DNA of 64,000 nucleotides from Ctenosaura bakeri (taxonomy: Eukaryota; Chordata; Lepidosauria; Squamata; Iguanidae), in contig CAOLHI010000361.1 of the NCBI GenBank assembly GCA_948474755.1, forward strand, positions 1 to 64,000, read 5' to 3'. The translations under genes were made by a program, and so were the position numbers. The notes below the pieces were generated by a model. It worked only from the letters and a program-made list of their open reading frames with translations. It was not told where the DNA came from and made no database searches. Positions 36,156 through 47,970 of the stretch are shown piece by piece (position 1 is the first letter of the stretch; the number at the start of each line of letters is the position of its first letter).

Positions 36156-38390
36156 CCTACCTGAATTTCATTGGTGCAACAACAAAGAAGGCAGAATTTG
36201 TCAATAAAAAAAGACACACAGGGGGTACACACCTTGTTGACAGTGTGGTTCACAAGTACTCTGTCTGTGAAACAGACAAAATCTGAGTTTCTTACAGACC
36301 TGGATGCCACAGTCTTCATCTGGATGACAACTGCATGACAGTGTATAAATGATCCATATGTTCTTAACCATAGATAACAGGTGAATGGATGAAGTCAAGT
36401 TTCTTTGGTCTCAGTTCATTATGATTTAATTTGAAGGAAGATGTCCTGCCACAGAAGGCGAACAGGATACTAATAGGAGAAGTGATGGAACGACATTGGA
36501 GTCTGGAAGGTTATGTGGTTATCAACTGTAAACCCATTATTGTGCATATAGCATTGCTGAGAACATAAACAAAGAACCCAGTGTGATCATCTCACAGGGA
36601 TGCTATGGTGGCTATGCATGAGGTTAGACAGTTGGACAAGTAGTTGAACTTTCTCTGAGGTTGCACAGGGCTAGTATGCTTTCTGGACTGTGCATGGAGG
36701 TTTTGTAATCCTTGCCCTTGGAGATTTGGGGGCAGAGAAAGTGAAGTATCTGAAACATAATAGCAGAGTGCATGGCCCTGCTGCTTTTTCTGCAGTTGGT
36801 TGTACAACAGCTCTGTCCAGGCTTGCAGCATAGCTACACTTGCCTGGTTTTATGCAGCTACTGAGTAGGATTTCAGCCCTGACTTATACTTTATATATCT
36901 TGTTGACTAAAAAGACCATCAGGACCATAAATTAATGTCAGGTTGAGAATGAACATGTGTGAATGTGACATAGACTAGAAACTGACTGATCTGTTCATCC
37001 CATTTCATAACCATATCTCTTCTGGTTGTTCAAGCTTCTGCCATGACCAGTGAGCCAGTAGCAGTATGTATGAAAGCATGGAAGTGGCCAGTGATGTGTG
37101 TCTTTACAAACATTTGGATAGTTCAGAGCAGAATGCATGGAAAGGCTATGCTGTGACATGGTAACTACCTCCACCCACAGCATTCAGTGGCTTATAAGTT
37201 GGTATAAACGATGGCTACTGGTTGGGAAAAAGACCTTAGTCTTGTACTCCCCAACTTTCCAAATGTTGATCTATGTCTTTACATGCTTATTCCTTTGGGG
37301 CTTCCTATGGCCTGTACTAGAAACAGAATGCTGGTCTTTATGAAGGAATTGAGTAATGCCCTTTTATGTCTTTCCTCCTGACTGGAGCTATGCACATGTT
37401 TAATTTTTATGCATGAACTAGAAAAGCACAAGTCCAAGAACATTCTCCAAATCATGTTCCTGATGAAGTGGTAAAGAAAGACAAGGTGTCTCTGATCCTA
37501 GAACCTCATTGTGACTATTAGCTGTTGAATGTCTTATCTTTTATAAACATGTCTATTCATTTTAAAAAGAGATTTGTGGTCATCCTGATACCATCAAGCT
37601 TAACGAAACAATATTAGGATGTATTTAAGGCCTGCATTCACTAGGTTCTCTTCAAGAAAGGAAGTTCTCTTCAAGAAAGGAATGTATAGCACTGCAGGGA
37701 AAATGCAGATAATGCAGAGAAAATGCAGGGAAAAAGAGAGGTTAAACAGTAGAGGTTATGGGAAAATAAGGAGAGTAAATTCTTTTTTGCTATAAGATTC
37801 TCTCTTATTTATCTTTTTGGTTTTGGAAAAAAATCATTAAATTGTCATCAGAGACTCCTGATCGTCCAGCGTTTGGGATTCTCTCATTGAATGTTTCATT
37901 TTTGAGTTCAACTCTCTCTTGTGCAATAGAATTGAAGCATAGCCCTCTTAAGAACTACAAGTGTTCTAATACCTTCTCCTATAAACTTTCATGCTGATTA
38001 GCCCCAGGAACTCATTATTGTCATGACCCCTGAATGATGCTTTAATAAGTAGTGAATTAATGAGTTCAATATATTCTCACAATTTCATTTTGGCTTTAGA
38101 GGAGTTGATGCAAGAACCCCCTGTGGTCCTATCTATTCTGCTTGTCTGTTTTGATCAGCCTTGGGCAAATTTTGCACAAACCACTTGATGAGCATTAAAT
38201 AGTCTGGTCTCAAAATAATTAAAAGAACGAGTTAGCAGTTGACACCCTAGCAGCTTCTATGCAGTAGCTGACACTCTCTGTCATTCCACTTTTTCAAATT
38301 CAAATATCCCATGTTCCCCCACTTTGTCCTCAGTTTATTTCGACTGATACAAAATGGATTCAAAGTACAAAAATAATTTGCACTCAATAA
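36156..38390. other. intergenic, little recognised
   Basis: A 20-bp perfect tandem duplication lies at 37644-37683 (GTTCTCTTCAAGAAAGGAA twice). I see no gene or classified repeat elsewhere in this part. Confidence 0.5.
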
Positions 38391-38392
38391 CT

Positions 38393-39029
38393 CTGGAGAA
38401 GCCCTTCTCTCTGTCTCACCACCCTCTCAGGCTTATTTGGGGGGAACAAGGGAGAAGGTCTTTTCAGTCGCTGCTCTCAGACTTTGGAACTCCGACCCTA
38501 GGGAGGTCAAGTTAACCTCATCTTTACTTTCCTTCCTTTTACAGGTCAAAACATTTTTGTGCCATCAGGTTGTTATAAACTAACTAGGGCTGGGCTTTCA
38601 ATGCTGTGTGGTTCTGTTTTTAAGGTTTGTACAGTCGACCCTCCATATCCACAGATTCTGTATTCACAGATTCAACTAATCATGGCTTGGAAATATTAAA
38701 AAAAAAATCCAAAAGGCAAACTTTGATTTTGCCATTTTATATAAAAGATGCCATTTTGCTATACCATTGTACGTGATAGGACTTGAACATCTCTGAATTT
38801 TGGTGTCCATGGGGGTTCCTGAAACCAAACCCTAGTGGATACCAAGCGCCCCTGTATATAGCCCTTAATGCATTTTAATATTATTAATGTTTTCACTTCA
38901 TAAATTGTTTATTTTTTTTCAAATCTTATATTTATACTTTTATATATTTTGCATTGCTTTGTTTTAAATATGTTGTTAGCCATATATCTCCCATTATCAG
39001 GAGAAAGGCAGGATATAAATAAATAAAAC
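38393..39029 (+). mobile_element. L2-like LINE 3' end, interrupted by a Tigger-like MITE
   Basis: The left part encodes, with errors, the end of a non-LTR reverse transcriptase ORF (phrases like FSVAALRLWN and REVKLTSS). The right part ends GGAGAAAGGCAGGATATAAA followed by TAAA units, a typical squamate LINE tail. The MITE at 38632-38854 splits the 3' UTR. Confidence 0.65.
38632..38854. mobile_element. Tigger-like MITE nested in the LINE
   Basis: The left end is CAGTCGACCCTCCATATCCA, and the right end, read in reverse, is CAGGGGCGCTTGGTATCCAC. TA flanks both sides. CAG ends, TATCCAC and a TA target fit the TcMar-Tigger group. Confidence 0.75.
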
Positions 39030-39790
39030 AAGCATACTCAGTGAGGGGAGAGGACAGGAGACGCAAAATCTTGCCCTTCACAGTAGACTAAGGCAACACT
39101 GAACTGCTTCAGCCTTTCCTAGTTCATATGTTCTTCCTCATTAATAATATTGGTCATCTTGGCCACACTCTGATGTTGTTTGGCCATATACATTCCAGTT
39201 TTCACCTGCAAATTGTTGGAGGATATGTATTTCTTGGAACAACATCACTCTGCAAAGGAGCTCAGATTTTGGACACTAGAGAAAGAGACGTTATTGATGA
39301 GAAGATTTTGTTTAAGAAGGAGGGGGAGTGGATTTTACCTTAAAATCTTTGCTTCCTAGAGGCCTGAATGAGTATCTTGGCCCCCTCTGACTCTGGTAAA
39401 CCTCTCCTTAGCCTCGAGGGTTGCATGTGTCCTTGAGCTTTCACCCCTTGTTCATATGTTTTCAATTGTCCAATAAATGATTTGAGAGTTCCTGGTCCAG
39501 AAAGTTTCAATGTTTGGTTCTTAATTGGCATGTACAGGCCACAGGCAATGCACTAACGTAATAATGATTTCATGTAAAGTTATATTATGTTTTGTTATCT
39601 TATATATTTATGTGTTTTCTTTTATAGGGTTGCCATATTCCACTTCCTCAATCTGAACCTAATTTGCATGTTATGCAAATTATTCTTATTTACATTCTTC
39701 TTGTATGAATCAGGCACATCAATTATTTCATTTTTTTCACGCTAGGTTTCAAATTCCACTCTATCTTTTACAGTTACAAGTAATCTGAGA
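39030..39790. other. intergenic, no gene seen
   Basis: Only short chance ORFs and AT-rich DNA are present. Confidence 0.5.
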
Positions 39791-39794
39791 CAAC

Positions 39795-39960
39795 CAGTGT
39801 AATGTATAAAGTGCTGGACTTGGAATGGGGAGACCCAAAGTCAGGCTTAGTCATAGAATTCCTTGTATGACTATGGGTCACCACAACTTCTCAAATAAAG
39901 CTAGCTTACAGGATTGCTGTGAGGATTCAAAGAGAGAGGGAAAGGGAGTAAAGTGGACAT
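39795..39960 (+). mobile_element. decayed tRNA-derived SINE, second family
   Basis: ACCAGTGTAATGTATAAAGT at the head and CTTACAGGATTGCTGTGAGG in the body resemble another tRNA-headed reptile SINE family. It is strongly decayed. Confidence 0.45.
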
Positions 39961-40314
39961 CCCCTAGTGCAATAAGAATAAAACAAAAACAATGATATTA
40001 ATATTTTAAAACACTTCTAATGCTCTTCTCATCAGATCACTTTTTTTAACCTCAGTTTTTCACTGATAGCAAAAAGCTAAGATTCATGAAAATACCACAG
40101 GAAGCCCCTGAGAGTGACTACCATCTGATTCACAGGGCAAGATGCAGATGAAAGTAGAGACAAACAGCAGTAATTGAGATGGAGAAGGAATGACTGATTT
40201 CCTTCAGAGAAACAGAATAGATGTTTTATTACAAGTGGAAAACAGTCTGCTTTAACTGTCTTTCACCTACTTGACTCTTATTCAAAATGTGCATGGTTCA
40301 TTTGTGCTACAATG

Positions 40315-40475
40315 TCTGTTGTTGTTACTGTGTGCCTTCAAGTTGTTTCCAACTAATAGGGACCCCAAGATGACCCAATCACCTGGTTTTCTGGGGCTGA
40401 GAGTGTGTGAAGGGCCCAAGGTTGCCCAGTGAATTTCCATGGAACTGCAGGGTCATCCATACTGGCTCTGTTAGA
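40315..40475 (-). mobile_element. tRNA-derived SINE, minus strand
   Basis: It begins TGTTGTTGTTACTGTGTGCC, then TTCAAGTTGTTTCCAACT, GGGGCTGAGAGTGTGTGA and AAGGTTGCCCAGTGAATT, the reverse of the Sauria-type SINE body and tail. Confidence 0.75.
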
Positions 40476-41150
40476 ATATCTGTGCTCCCACTCAATTAAG
40501 GTAATGATAAAAGTTTGTACTTTTTACATTTCCATTCCATCCCGCCTCACTAATTGCATCCTCCCACCCCAAACATGTACTTAAATATCTGCCAAAAGAA
40601 GCAATTTTCCATGCAGCCAATGAAATGGGCTGCAATTTGCAAATGAAACTCATTAGGCTTTTAAGAGTAGATGAGGGTCAATTAGAGTAGATTGCATGTG
40701 CCTGTTTTTTGCCTGTTGCTTTTGTGGCTAAGGACTCCACACAGCTCCCTCCCCCCAGTTTCTATCCAATCTGGCAGATTTGTTCCTCCCTTAACATCAT
40801 CTCTGTACTTCTCAATGTAAATCCTTTTTTCATCCTCACCCTTGTAGCTGCTGTTTTGTTGCGCTGATAGAGTTTATATGGTAGAGATAAATAGTATTCC
40901 TCTCTTATGCATTGTAGTGTAGTAGGATATGCAAATAAACAGTTCAAATGCCCATATCGTACTCCTAAAACAAATAAATATGGAATTAATCCACCAAAAC
41001 AAGGCCTTATTTTTCTTTATAATTCTTTGGATCCATTTTCCCTAAAATATGAAGGTAGAACCAAGCAGCTGCCTTCTTAACTTGTCTTTCCTCAGCTCTT
41101 TCTTTCCTCAGAATAGTATCATGAGGTAGCTGGCTCAGGATGGAGAGCCC
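40476..41150. other. intergenic, no gene seen
   Basis: Nothing recognisable beyond AT-rich sequence. Confidence 0.5.
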
Positions 41151-41154
41151 TGGA

Positions 41155-42015
41155 GCAAGGAATTGCACTGTTCCCCTCCTCCTGGAGGACCTCTACTCTG
41201 CTATCTTGCCTCCTTTCCTGCTGTGCCCCTAACTTGCCCAACCCCCATTTCACCCCCACAGACTCACCTCATATCTCTGCTTTGATCCCCTCTCTTGTTC
41301 TTTATACTCTGCTGGCTGTGCTCCTTCTTTCACATCACATCTTCTTTCCTTTCACCTTGCCTCTCTTCATGACCACCTGTCTTATTCCTTGCACCCTGCC
41401 CCTCTCACCCTTCCTTTCCTCCTTTCCCAGTCCTCCCTCACCTCATTCACCCTTCCCTCATATTGATTTCCTTGCCACATATAACAACCTTGTGGTGCAC
41501 CTCTCATTTGCCACTGCTTACACCTCATGGTCTCTTGTTTCTCCTCCCTCACCTCAGAAGACTGTGGTGCACCTCTTGCCCGTTTCACGCATACCACTGC
41601 TTCTGCTGTTCACTGTCTGGGGTCTCCTACTCCCTCCCTTACCTCACCCTCTCAAAGTGACCTCTTGCCTGTTCCATGCGCATCGCCACTCACATCACTC
41701 ACTTTATTGTGCTCCACTTCCCCACCTTGTCTCTTGTACTCCTCTTCTTTGTCTCACCTTGCACTTTCATGGCACTCCTCTTGCTTGCTTCATGTACACT
41801 GCCACATGCCCCGTGCACTCTCCCATCCCTCCTACTCACTCTCTTGCTTCACATTGTGTCCCTTTGTTGCTTCTTGCATTCTGCCCCTCACTTTGCTTGC
41901 TTGCTCCCCTCTCCTACTCAGACATTCCCACTTCTCATCTCCCACTCCAGCAGTTTTTTCCTCCATCGCTTCTTACACTCTACTGTTCACACTCCTTTGT
42001 CTTATCTCATTCCTG
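41155..42015. repeat. pyrimidine-rich decayed minisatellite, left block
   Basis: The plus strand is dominated by C and T, with recurring phrases such as TTGCTTGCTT, GTGCACCTCT, CACTGC and CTCACC at roughly 100-bp spacing. Long frames on the plus strand (323 codons at 41234-42205, plus two others overlapping) are Ser/Leu/Pro/His-rich in all three frames, which shows that composition, not selection, keeps them open. Confidence 0.75.
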
Positions 42016-42019
42016 TACA

Positions 42020-42530
42020 ACTGATAAATCAAACAAACAAACTGAATATCTCCCAGCTTGTTACTTAATTCCAGGCAGTAAGCAAAGAGTCATAAATAAA
42101 GTCCAACATAAAGTCCAGCAGGGTTTCACGGCAAAGGGAATGTCCAAGGTCAATCTGAGCATTTGTCAAGGCATCCAGCAAGGTAGCAGGTCAGATAAAC
42201 TCTGACAACTCCTGAAGGGGAAGGAGGCCAGCTAAAAAGACCCAAAGCCTAGTGCAGCTATGCCTTGATTGATTGTTGTCGGTTATAAATTTGGAAAGAG
42301 TGACACTGAGTCTCTCTTTGCTACCTGTGCTGTGTGAAGCTGGGTCTAGGTAAGTGTTCCTCTATATCAGAAGAGGCAGGACTCTCTGTTGAAGCTGGCA
42401 CCATCCCCTGTTCTGGCACTGTAACCTCTCTCTGTACAGCAGGCCCTGGCATGCCTTCTGTTTCAGCCTCTGGCATCCCCTCTGCTTCAGACTCTGAGTC
42501 AGAGTCCATGCTCTGGAAGGAGGGCATGAC
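42020..42530 (-). mobile_element. possible LTR-retroelement fragment inside the minisatellite
   Basis: This 0.5-kb insert is not pyrimidine biased and splits the CT-rich array. The minus frame at 42321-42527 has a Glu/Pro/Ser-rich peptide (DSDSESEAEGMPEAETEG) that I have the impression of seeing next to reptile LTR elements. No boundaries were found and the class is unsure. Confidence 0.3.
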
Positions 42531-42534
42531 GTCC

Positions 42535-42905
42535 TTGCTCTTCTTCCTTCATCTCACTTTACCACCTGGTGGCAGGCCCCTTGCTTGCTTCTTGTGTGCC
42601 ACTGCTTGTATCTCTATTCCTGCTCTCTCCTACTTCCTTCCTCATTTCATCTCCTGCCCTCATAGTGCATCCCTCATTTGCTTTTTGAACTCCACTGCTT
42701 ACACCAGTTGTTCTCCTGTTCTCCTGTCTCTCTAACTTTGTCCTTCATCTCTTCTCCTGCCTTTGCAGTGCACCTCTTGCTTGCCCCTCCTTGCTCACTG
42801 CCACTCACATCATTTACTCTCCCTGCTCCCCTATTCTCTGTCTTCCCTCACCTTACATCCTTGCAGTGCACTCCTCATTTGCTTCTTGTACACTTGCAGG
42901 CTTCT
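42535..42905. repeat. pyrimidine-rich decayed minisatellite, right block
   Basis: It has the same phrases as 41155-42015 (TTGCTTGCTTCTTGTG, CTCATTTGCTT, GTGCACCTCTTGCTTGC). Confidence 0.7.
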
Positions 42906-43084
42906 TTCTTGCAAAGATTTGACAGAAGTATGTCCTCATGTTTTGACCTATATTTTGGCTTCTATAGGGGCCAGGGACTTACTTTTTTAAAAAAATGAAA
43001 GTTTGGAATCTGGGCTAAATGAGGGTCCAAACAGGCACCGGATGGCATGCCTAGAAGCCAAGTAAAACCTGGCTATCCACGTGA

Positions 43085-43615
43085 TACTGTGACACTATCC
43101 TTTTATGACTTTACTAGTGTATTTACCCAGCATTGCCCAGGATTTTATTTTCTCATAAATAATACTTGTTAGAAGTACCTTAGGAATTACCTTACCTTAC
43201 CTTACCTTACCTTAGGGATTACATGTGATTGAAATACACAGATTTGAGATCCTGTGTCTCTAATTCCTCAGACTGTCTTGTTGAGTGACTGTAACTTTTC
43301 CCCATATTCTCCAATCCAATCTGTATTCAGAATTATTAACATATAGAGGTTGGTTTCCTGAGGGAATACACTGCCCTCCTTCTTGTTGGTAGGCCTCATC
43401 TCTATAGCAACCAGCCTATTCAGAGCTCTCTGACTGAGAATTCTCAAGGCCCCTCCCTGAACTGCCAACCCCAGAATTCCATAGAATCTTCATAGCCAGC
43501 CAATCATATGAGGTCGTCGCCTCACACAGCCAACCATATGAGGTCTTTGTCTGCCTGACACAAACAAACAGACAAACTCACAAACAGGCAAAGTTTGGCA
43601 TTTATATAGTAGATT
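43085..43615. repeat. unclassified interspersed repeat with (TTACC)n
   Basis: It starts with TATTTACCCAGCATTGCCCA, includes a TTACC array (43188-43214) and a 30-bp imperfect duplication (about 43498-43550, ATATGAGGTC twice), and ends with ACAAACAAACAGACAAAC and GCATTTATATAGTAGAT. The ends look like those of a dispersed reptile repeat but I cannot classify it. Confidence 0.45.
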
Positions 43616-45019
43616 TAGCCTCTGGAAGAAGTCCTTAATAGTACCCTGAAGCCAAAATGCATTGGGCTTTTGGAGCATCTTGAGACATGTCTCCAGTTTC
43701 TTCTGTGGACTTTATTGGATGTTCCCCAGTTTCTGCTTCTTTTTTTCATAGTTTTTGAGACAAGAGCTGTGTCACAAAATTTGGAATACTGAGGATAACT
43801 GTTTTGATCTACATATTAATCCAACAAGATTGGTTGGGTTAAAAATGATTGACCAAAGAAAATTCACTAGCATGCCTGCTGCCTCTATCCTATGTAGTAC
43901 TGTTTATAACATTAAGAATTGCTTTGGACACAGTTGCTACATATGGAAAGTGTTGTATTCTGTATTTGCCTGCATTATATGTTTTTGCCTGGAAGATTAC
44001 AGATACATGCATGCATCAGCAAAACTTTGATGTTATTGATGCAATGGGAGCATGAACCCTTCCCTTTTCCACATGACCATAAACACTGAACAACAAATGC
44101 ATGTGATGTTAATCCACTGCTATTTGTGATGTGGAGGGAATGCTGTGTAGGCATGTGCAGAAGGTGAATATAAGGTATGATAATATCTGCAACCTGTTTT
44201 AATAACATTTTGCTTTCTGTAGGCCATAGGATTGCCGTATGTGCTTCTTTTCCAGGACATCTCCTCTTTTTCAGAGTTAAGAATTCCTGCTTCCCAATTT
44301 CCCAGATATGTCCTCTTTTTCAGAACTAAAATTTATGTCTGGGCAGATTTTTTAAATGCCTAGATTTTCTTACAAGTTTTGGACTGGAGGAGATTGGCAA
44401 TAAGATTGTAGAACTCTGTTGAGGAGGAGGAAGAGAGATGCCAGATTAAAGAGGGACAAGGAAAGTACCTAAAACATCTAGCCTTCACCCTGTGGAGATT
44501 TCTGAGTGACTCACTGGCTTCCAACAAGGTTGGGGGCTTCACCTTCCTCCTCCATCCCAAGGGGAAGGTCAATCAAGAAGATGGTGGGGAGGATAAAAGT
44601 GTCCCACAGACATTATTTGGGATGGTGACTAGTCTCAAGGAAAATCTGCCTTAGCTGTTCAACTTTCTCCACTGAGGAGTACTAGCTCCTCTCACAACTG
44701 CCCAGAGCTTATAGGGCATTTCAAGTGGGAGTTATCATGGCAATTAGTGGTTTAAAGTAGTTCATCAGTAATTGTGTCATCTTTTTTGCTTTTCAAAATA
44801 TGGTAACTCTAGTACATAGTAGATGATAGGTCCCTTCAAAGATAAAATCTAGTGGCCTTTATCAAGGTAAAATGACAGCAAAATAAAGAAGCCCCTGTGA
44901 CGGGCAGGGCTCTGGAACATGAATATATCTTAGATTAAAATTCACTGTTTAAAATTCATTGTTCATGCAGACAGGCTTTCATCTTTTCTCTTCCTCCTAA
45001 TTTGTGCTTCTGCGGCAAA
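43616..45019. other. intergenic, no gene seen
   Basis: AT-rich sequence with short chance ORFs. I recognise nothing. Confidence 0.5.
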
Positions 45020-45024
45020 TAGAG

Positions 45025-45479
45025 GCCTTTTCCGCACAGGGTGAGGGAATCGCCCCATGCCGGTACTCACCGGACCTGTGTGCTCCACCCGCGGGTCCAG
45101 GTTGGTCCGAAGCAGTCCATGGCTGCCGCTCTGCACTGCTCCAGGGATGAAAATGGCGGCTTCCAGTTGGTGGAGGCTCTCCACCAACTGGTGAAGCTTG
45201 CCAGCCTAAAGCCCACCCCCGGCAGATCTGCAGGCCTGCACTGGTGCGAGCCTGCAAATCTGCACCGGCGCATGTCCACGGAGCGGCACGCTCCGTGCTT
45301 TTGAAAGACCTGTTTTAAGCGGTCTTTCAAAAGCACGCTGAACAACCACTTTGGGTCTTTCCGGAGCGTGCTGAGGTCTGGAACTACACAAAGTAGTCTG
45401 GACACACTCCGCTCTCAGGTGCAGTCGTCCTCCCTGGAGGACGCTCTGCACCGTTTTAAAAGCCCCGTGCGGAAAAGGC
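45025..45479. mobile_element. GC-rich MITE, copy 3 (target duplication TAGAG/CAGAG)
   Basis: The ends are GCCTTTTCCGCAC and GTGCGGAAAAGGC. The flanks TAGAG (45020-45024) and CAGAG (45480-45484) match at four of five bases. It shares GCCCACCCCCGGCAGATCTG and the GGAGGCTCTCCACCAAC block with copy 2, and carries a hairpin CGTCCTCCCTGGAGGACG near the right end. Overlapping ORFs inside are not genes. Confidence 0.8.
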
Positions 45480-45484
45480 CAGAG

Positions 45485-46367
45485 ATTGCTGTGGTGTAAG
45501 GGAAAGTAGTGATGACCCTTATCTGGGCAGTGAAAGTCAGATAATACCTGATGAAGTTTAGTCTTGTGTCTTAGTTCACACTGATGCTCAGTTGTGATGC
45601 TTCATTTCAGCACAGCTTGGATATATTCTTTTTTTGAGAAGCTACAACAATGTGGCCAGCATCTGAAGGATTCTGGAACATGTAGTCCAAAAAAAGAATT
45701 ACCTTCAGCACTTTAGTGTCCTGCTTTGTTCCATAGAGTAGTGAAAGCAGTCAAGGCAGTGAAGTCACAGAATCTTTCCAAAATGTGACCAGATCTTCTC
45801 TTTGATAAGTTCATGAGCCTATGCATGGTGTGTTGCACAATATTATCAGTAGCTCTTGAGCACCAGACATTTCACCCTTTCCTTTCCTAGCTGACACTAC
45901 TACTCATGCCCACCAGCCTATGCCTGAAATGACCACCTTTATGGCATCTTCAATACAATATCATTCTGATTATTGTAAGATGTCCAGATAGCCTTGTTTG
46001 GATAGATGGGTGAAAACAACAACAACAATGACTTTTGGGGCACCTATCCCTCTTTCCCTGTATCTTTTAGTCACTGAAAACAGAACTTATTCTACAGAAC
46101 TCAGACAAATGGTACCTCCTCAAATTCTCTTTTCTACAGCTATCAGGGATACAGGAAACTTTCTTTGTATCTCATCACCATGGACTGAAATGCATCCTTC
46201 ATTTGCTAGGATTCCTTTTTACAGGAGCTCCAAGAGTAACTGGAAGCTGTCTCATGTTTTGAATCTCAATGAAAAATATTGTTAGTTAGTCTCAGTATCT
46301 TTCCCAACACCTTTGCTGCTCCTTTGCATGAGTCAGATATGATTCCCATCAATGATTTGTAAACTAA
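45485..46367. other. intergenic DNA downstream of CCK
   Basis: A decayed palindromic repeat lies near 45640-45710 (GTAGTCCAAAAAAAG). Nothing else recognised. Confidence 0.5.
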
Positions 46368-46446
46368 CAACAAATGTTTAAAGTCACCATGAGGCAAGGA
46401 ATGTTCTGTTTATTCCAGGATTCATAATCTGAGCAGAATTTTCACA

Positions 46447-46452
46447 TTTATT
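46447..46452 (-). terminator. CCK: candidate CCK exon 3A polyadenylation signal AATAAA
   Basis: TTTATT on the plus strand reads AATAAA on the CCK strand, about 640 bases after the exon 3A stop; a second one lies at 46409-46414. The matching places in copy B are T-runs. An ATTAAA just after the stop (about 47058) is shared by both copies but is very close. Candidate only. Confidence 0.4.
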
Positions 46453-47091
46453 TCACAAAGGAAAGTAACCTCCAAAATAACATAATATGCACCAGTGATT
46501 CATTTCACTGTGGCAATGAAAATTCATTTCACAGGAAAGCTCTTCTCCTATGTTGATATTTGTACAGATTGAGTGAGAGTCAAATGTAGTCATGCTCAAC
46601 AGTAAACCCCTTGCAATCAATAAGACTTAGGTTAGTCCTGACTAACTTGCAAACAATGAGTCTAAAGTAAATATGCCTAACTCTGGATCCAACCCAGTGT
46701 TTAAAAGGGAGCAGACTGGTAGACAGATAGATAGAACTCATTCTTTCAAAAGTTGTTCGGATTAGTTTATAGCATATAGTTGTCTTGGAAGTAGTTTCCT
46801 TTTGCAGTAAATTGTGGTACTCAGCAACATTTGCTATGACAAGATAACTGAGGGATGAGTGAAATACTTTCGTATGTCTACAATAAGCTGTAAGAAATTA
46901 TAGGAGAAAGTTTTTTTCCTTGAAAATTCTGCATATGTTATATAATATATATTGCATTGTATAGTTTTACAGACTTTTTTTTACATCAAATACATTTTTT
47001 TAAACACTGATTTGAAAAGGATGATGATTTTTTTTTCTGTACAGCACTGGGACTTTGATTTTAATTTCTTTTAAGCATAGTTTAGCACTTT

Positions 47092-47222
47092 TTAAGAAGT
47101 GTACTCATATTCTTCAGCACTGCGGCGTCCAAAATCCATCCAGCCCATGTAGTCTCTGTCTCTTATCCTGTGTGTAGGGTCAAAATTTTGTAATCCCATC
47201 ACAGAGACCTTTCCAGTAGAAC
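47092..47222 (-). CDS. CCK: CCK exon 3, copy A: canonical cholecystokinin peptide
   Basis: This terminal exon encodes the bioactive end of preprocholecystokinin, the gut and brain hormone that acts on CCK1/CCK2 receptors. It follows acceptor CCTTTCTTTTCAAAG and joins exon 2 in phase 1 (split Gly). The residues are [19 protein letters not shown], then [19 protein letters not shown] and YEYTS, stop TAA at 47092-47094. Seen directly: the sulfation tyrosine in DRDY, the octapeptide DYMGWMDF after a processing Arg, the amidation donor Gly followed by Arg-Arg, and the SAEEYEY tail, all as in chicken and human CCK. With exon 2 the precursor is 125 residues, between human (115) and chicken (130). Confidence 0.97.
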
Positions 47223-47821
47223 CTTTGAAAAGAAAGGATGTGAAACATGAGTAAATAAATGAATTCATAAAATAATGATAGCAACAAACAGTCCTATGAC
47301 ACTTTAAATCACAGGATAGAAAACCTGTGATCCCCTAGATGATGCTGTTCTCCCAGTTCTATTGGCTCAAGCAACTGCCAATAGTTAAGAGCTGTGGTGC
47401 ATCCCTCATCCCAGCTTTAAATGACAACATTCACTTCAGTGTGCCATGAGCATTTAGAGATTATTGTACCTCATCAGATATGGGAGAGTTCAATCTACCA
47501 GTGGATTGCTGGGTGTGGAGATCCCTGTGAGCCCCACACAACTCCTGGAACTCTTTTTCAACTGACCTGGTCTTAACAAAATTACCTTTTTTGCACTTTC
47601 CACAAAAGGAACAAGAAATCACACCTTTCCAAGATGTTTTTGGAGAACTACAGTATAAAGAAAACATTTTACACAGTAAAGGGCTTCAGTAACACATTCA
47701 CAACTGCTATATATTCATGATCTCCATGTAGCTCCTAGTCTATGGATTGTGAAAGTCTCCTAAATTCCATTTACTGGTAAGCAACCACTGACATCAATGG
47801 GGGATCCATTCCTCTGCTTAT

Positions 47822-47970
47822 CAGGAAGCAGCTATCTGATGTTCCCACCTCCTCCCTCTTGTGAGTGATCTCTGGCATGAGGGGGGTTTGTGACAGGGGT
47901 CTTTTTTCTGCCTGTCACAGAGCAGATCACTCACAGGAGGGAGTGGGAACATCAGGCAGCTGCTTCTGTA
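47822..47970. repeat. palindromic element in copy A only
   Basis: The left arm GGAAGCAGCTATCTGATGTTCCCACC... and the right arm ...GGTGGGAACATC-like...GCAGCTGCTTC are inverted copies of about 50 bases around a loop rich in G and T. It lies in the ~1 kb absent from copy B, so it inserted after the duplication or was lost from B. Confidence 0.6.

Noticed and set aside
41234..42205. 323-codon plus-strand ORF, the longest in the window
   Set aside because: It lies in a pyrimidine-rich tandem repeat where other frames are also open, and its Ser/Leu/Pro/His-rich product shows no motif.
44997..45451. Several overlapping ORFs on both strands
   Set aside because: They fall inside MITE copy 3, with the same compositional cause as in copy 2.
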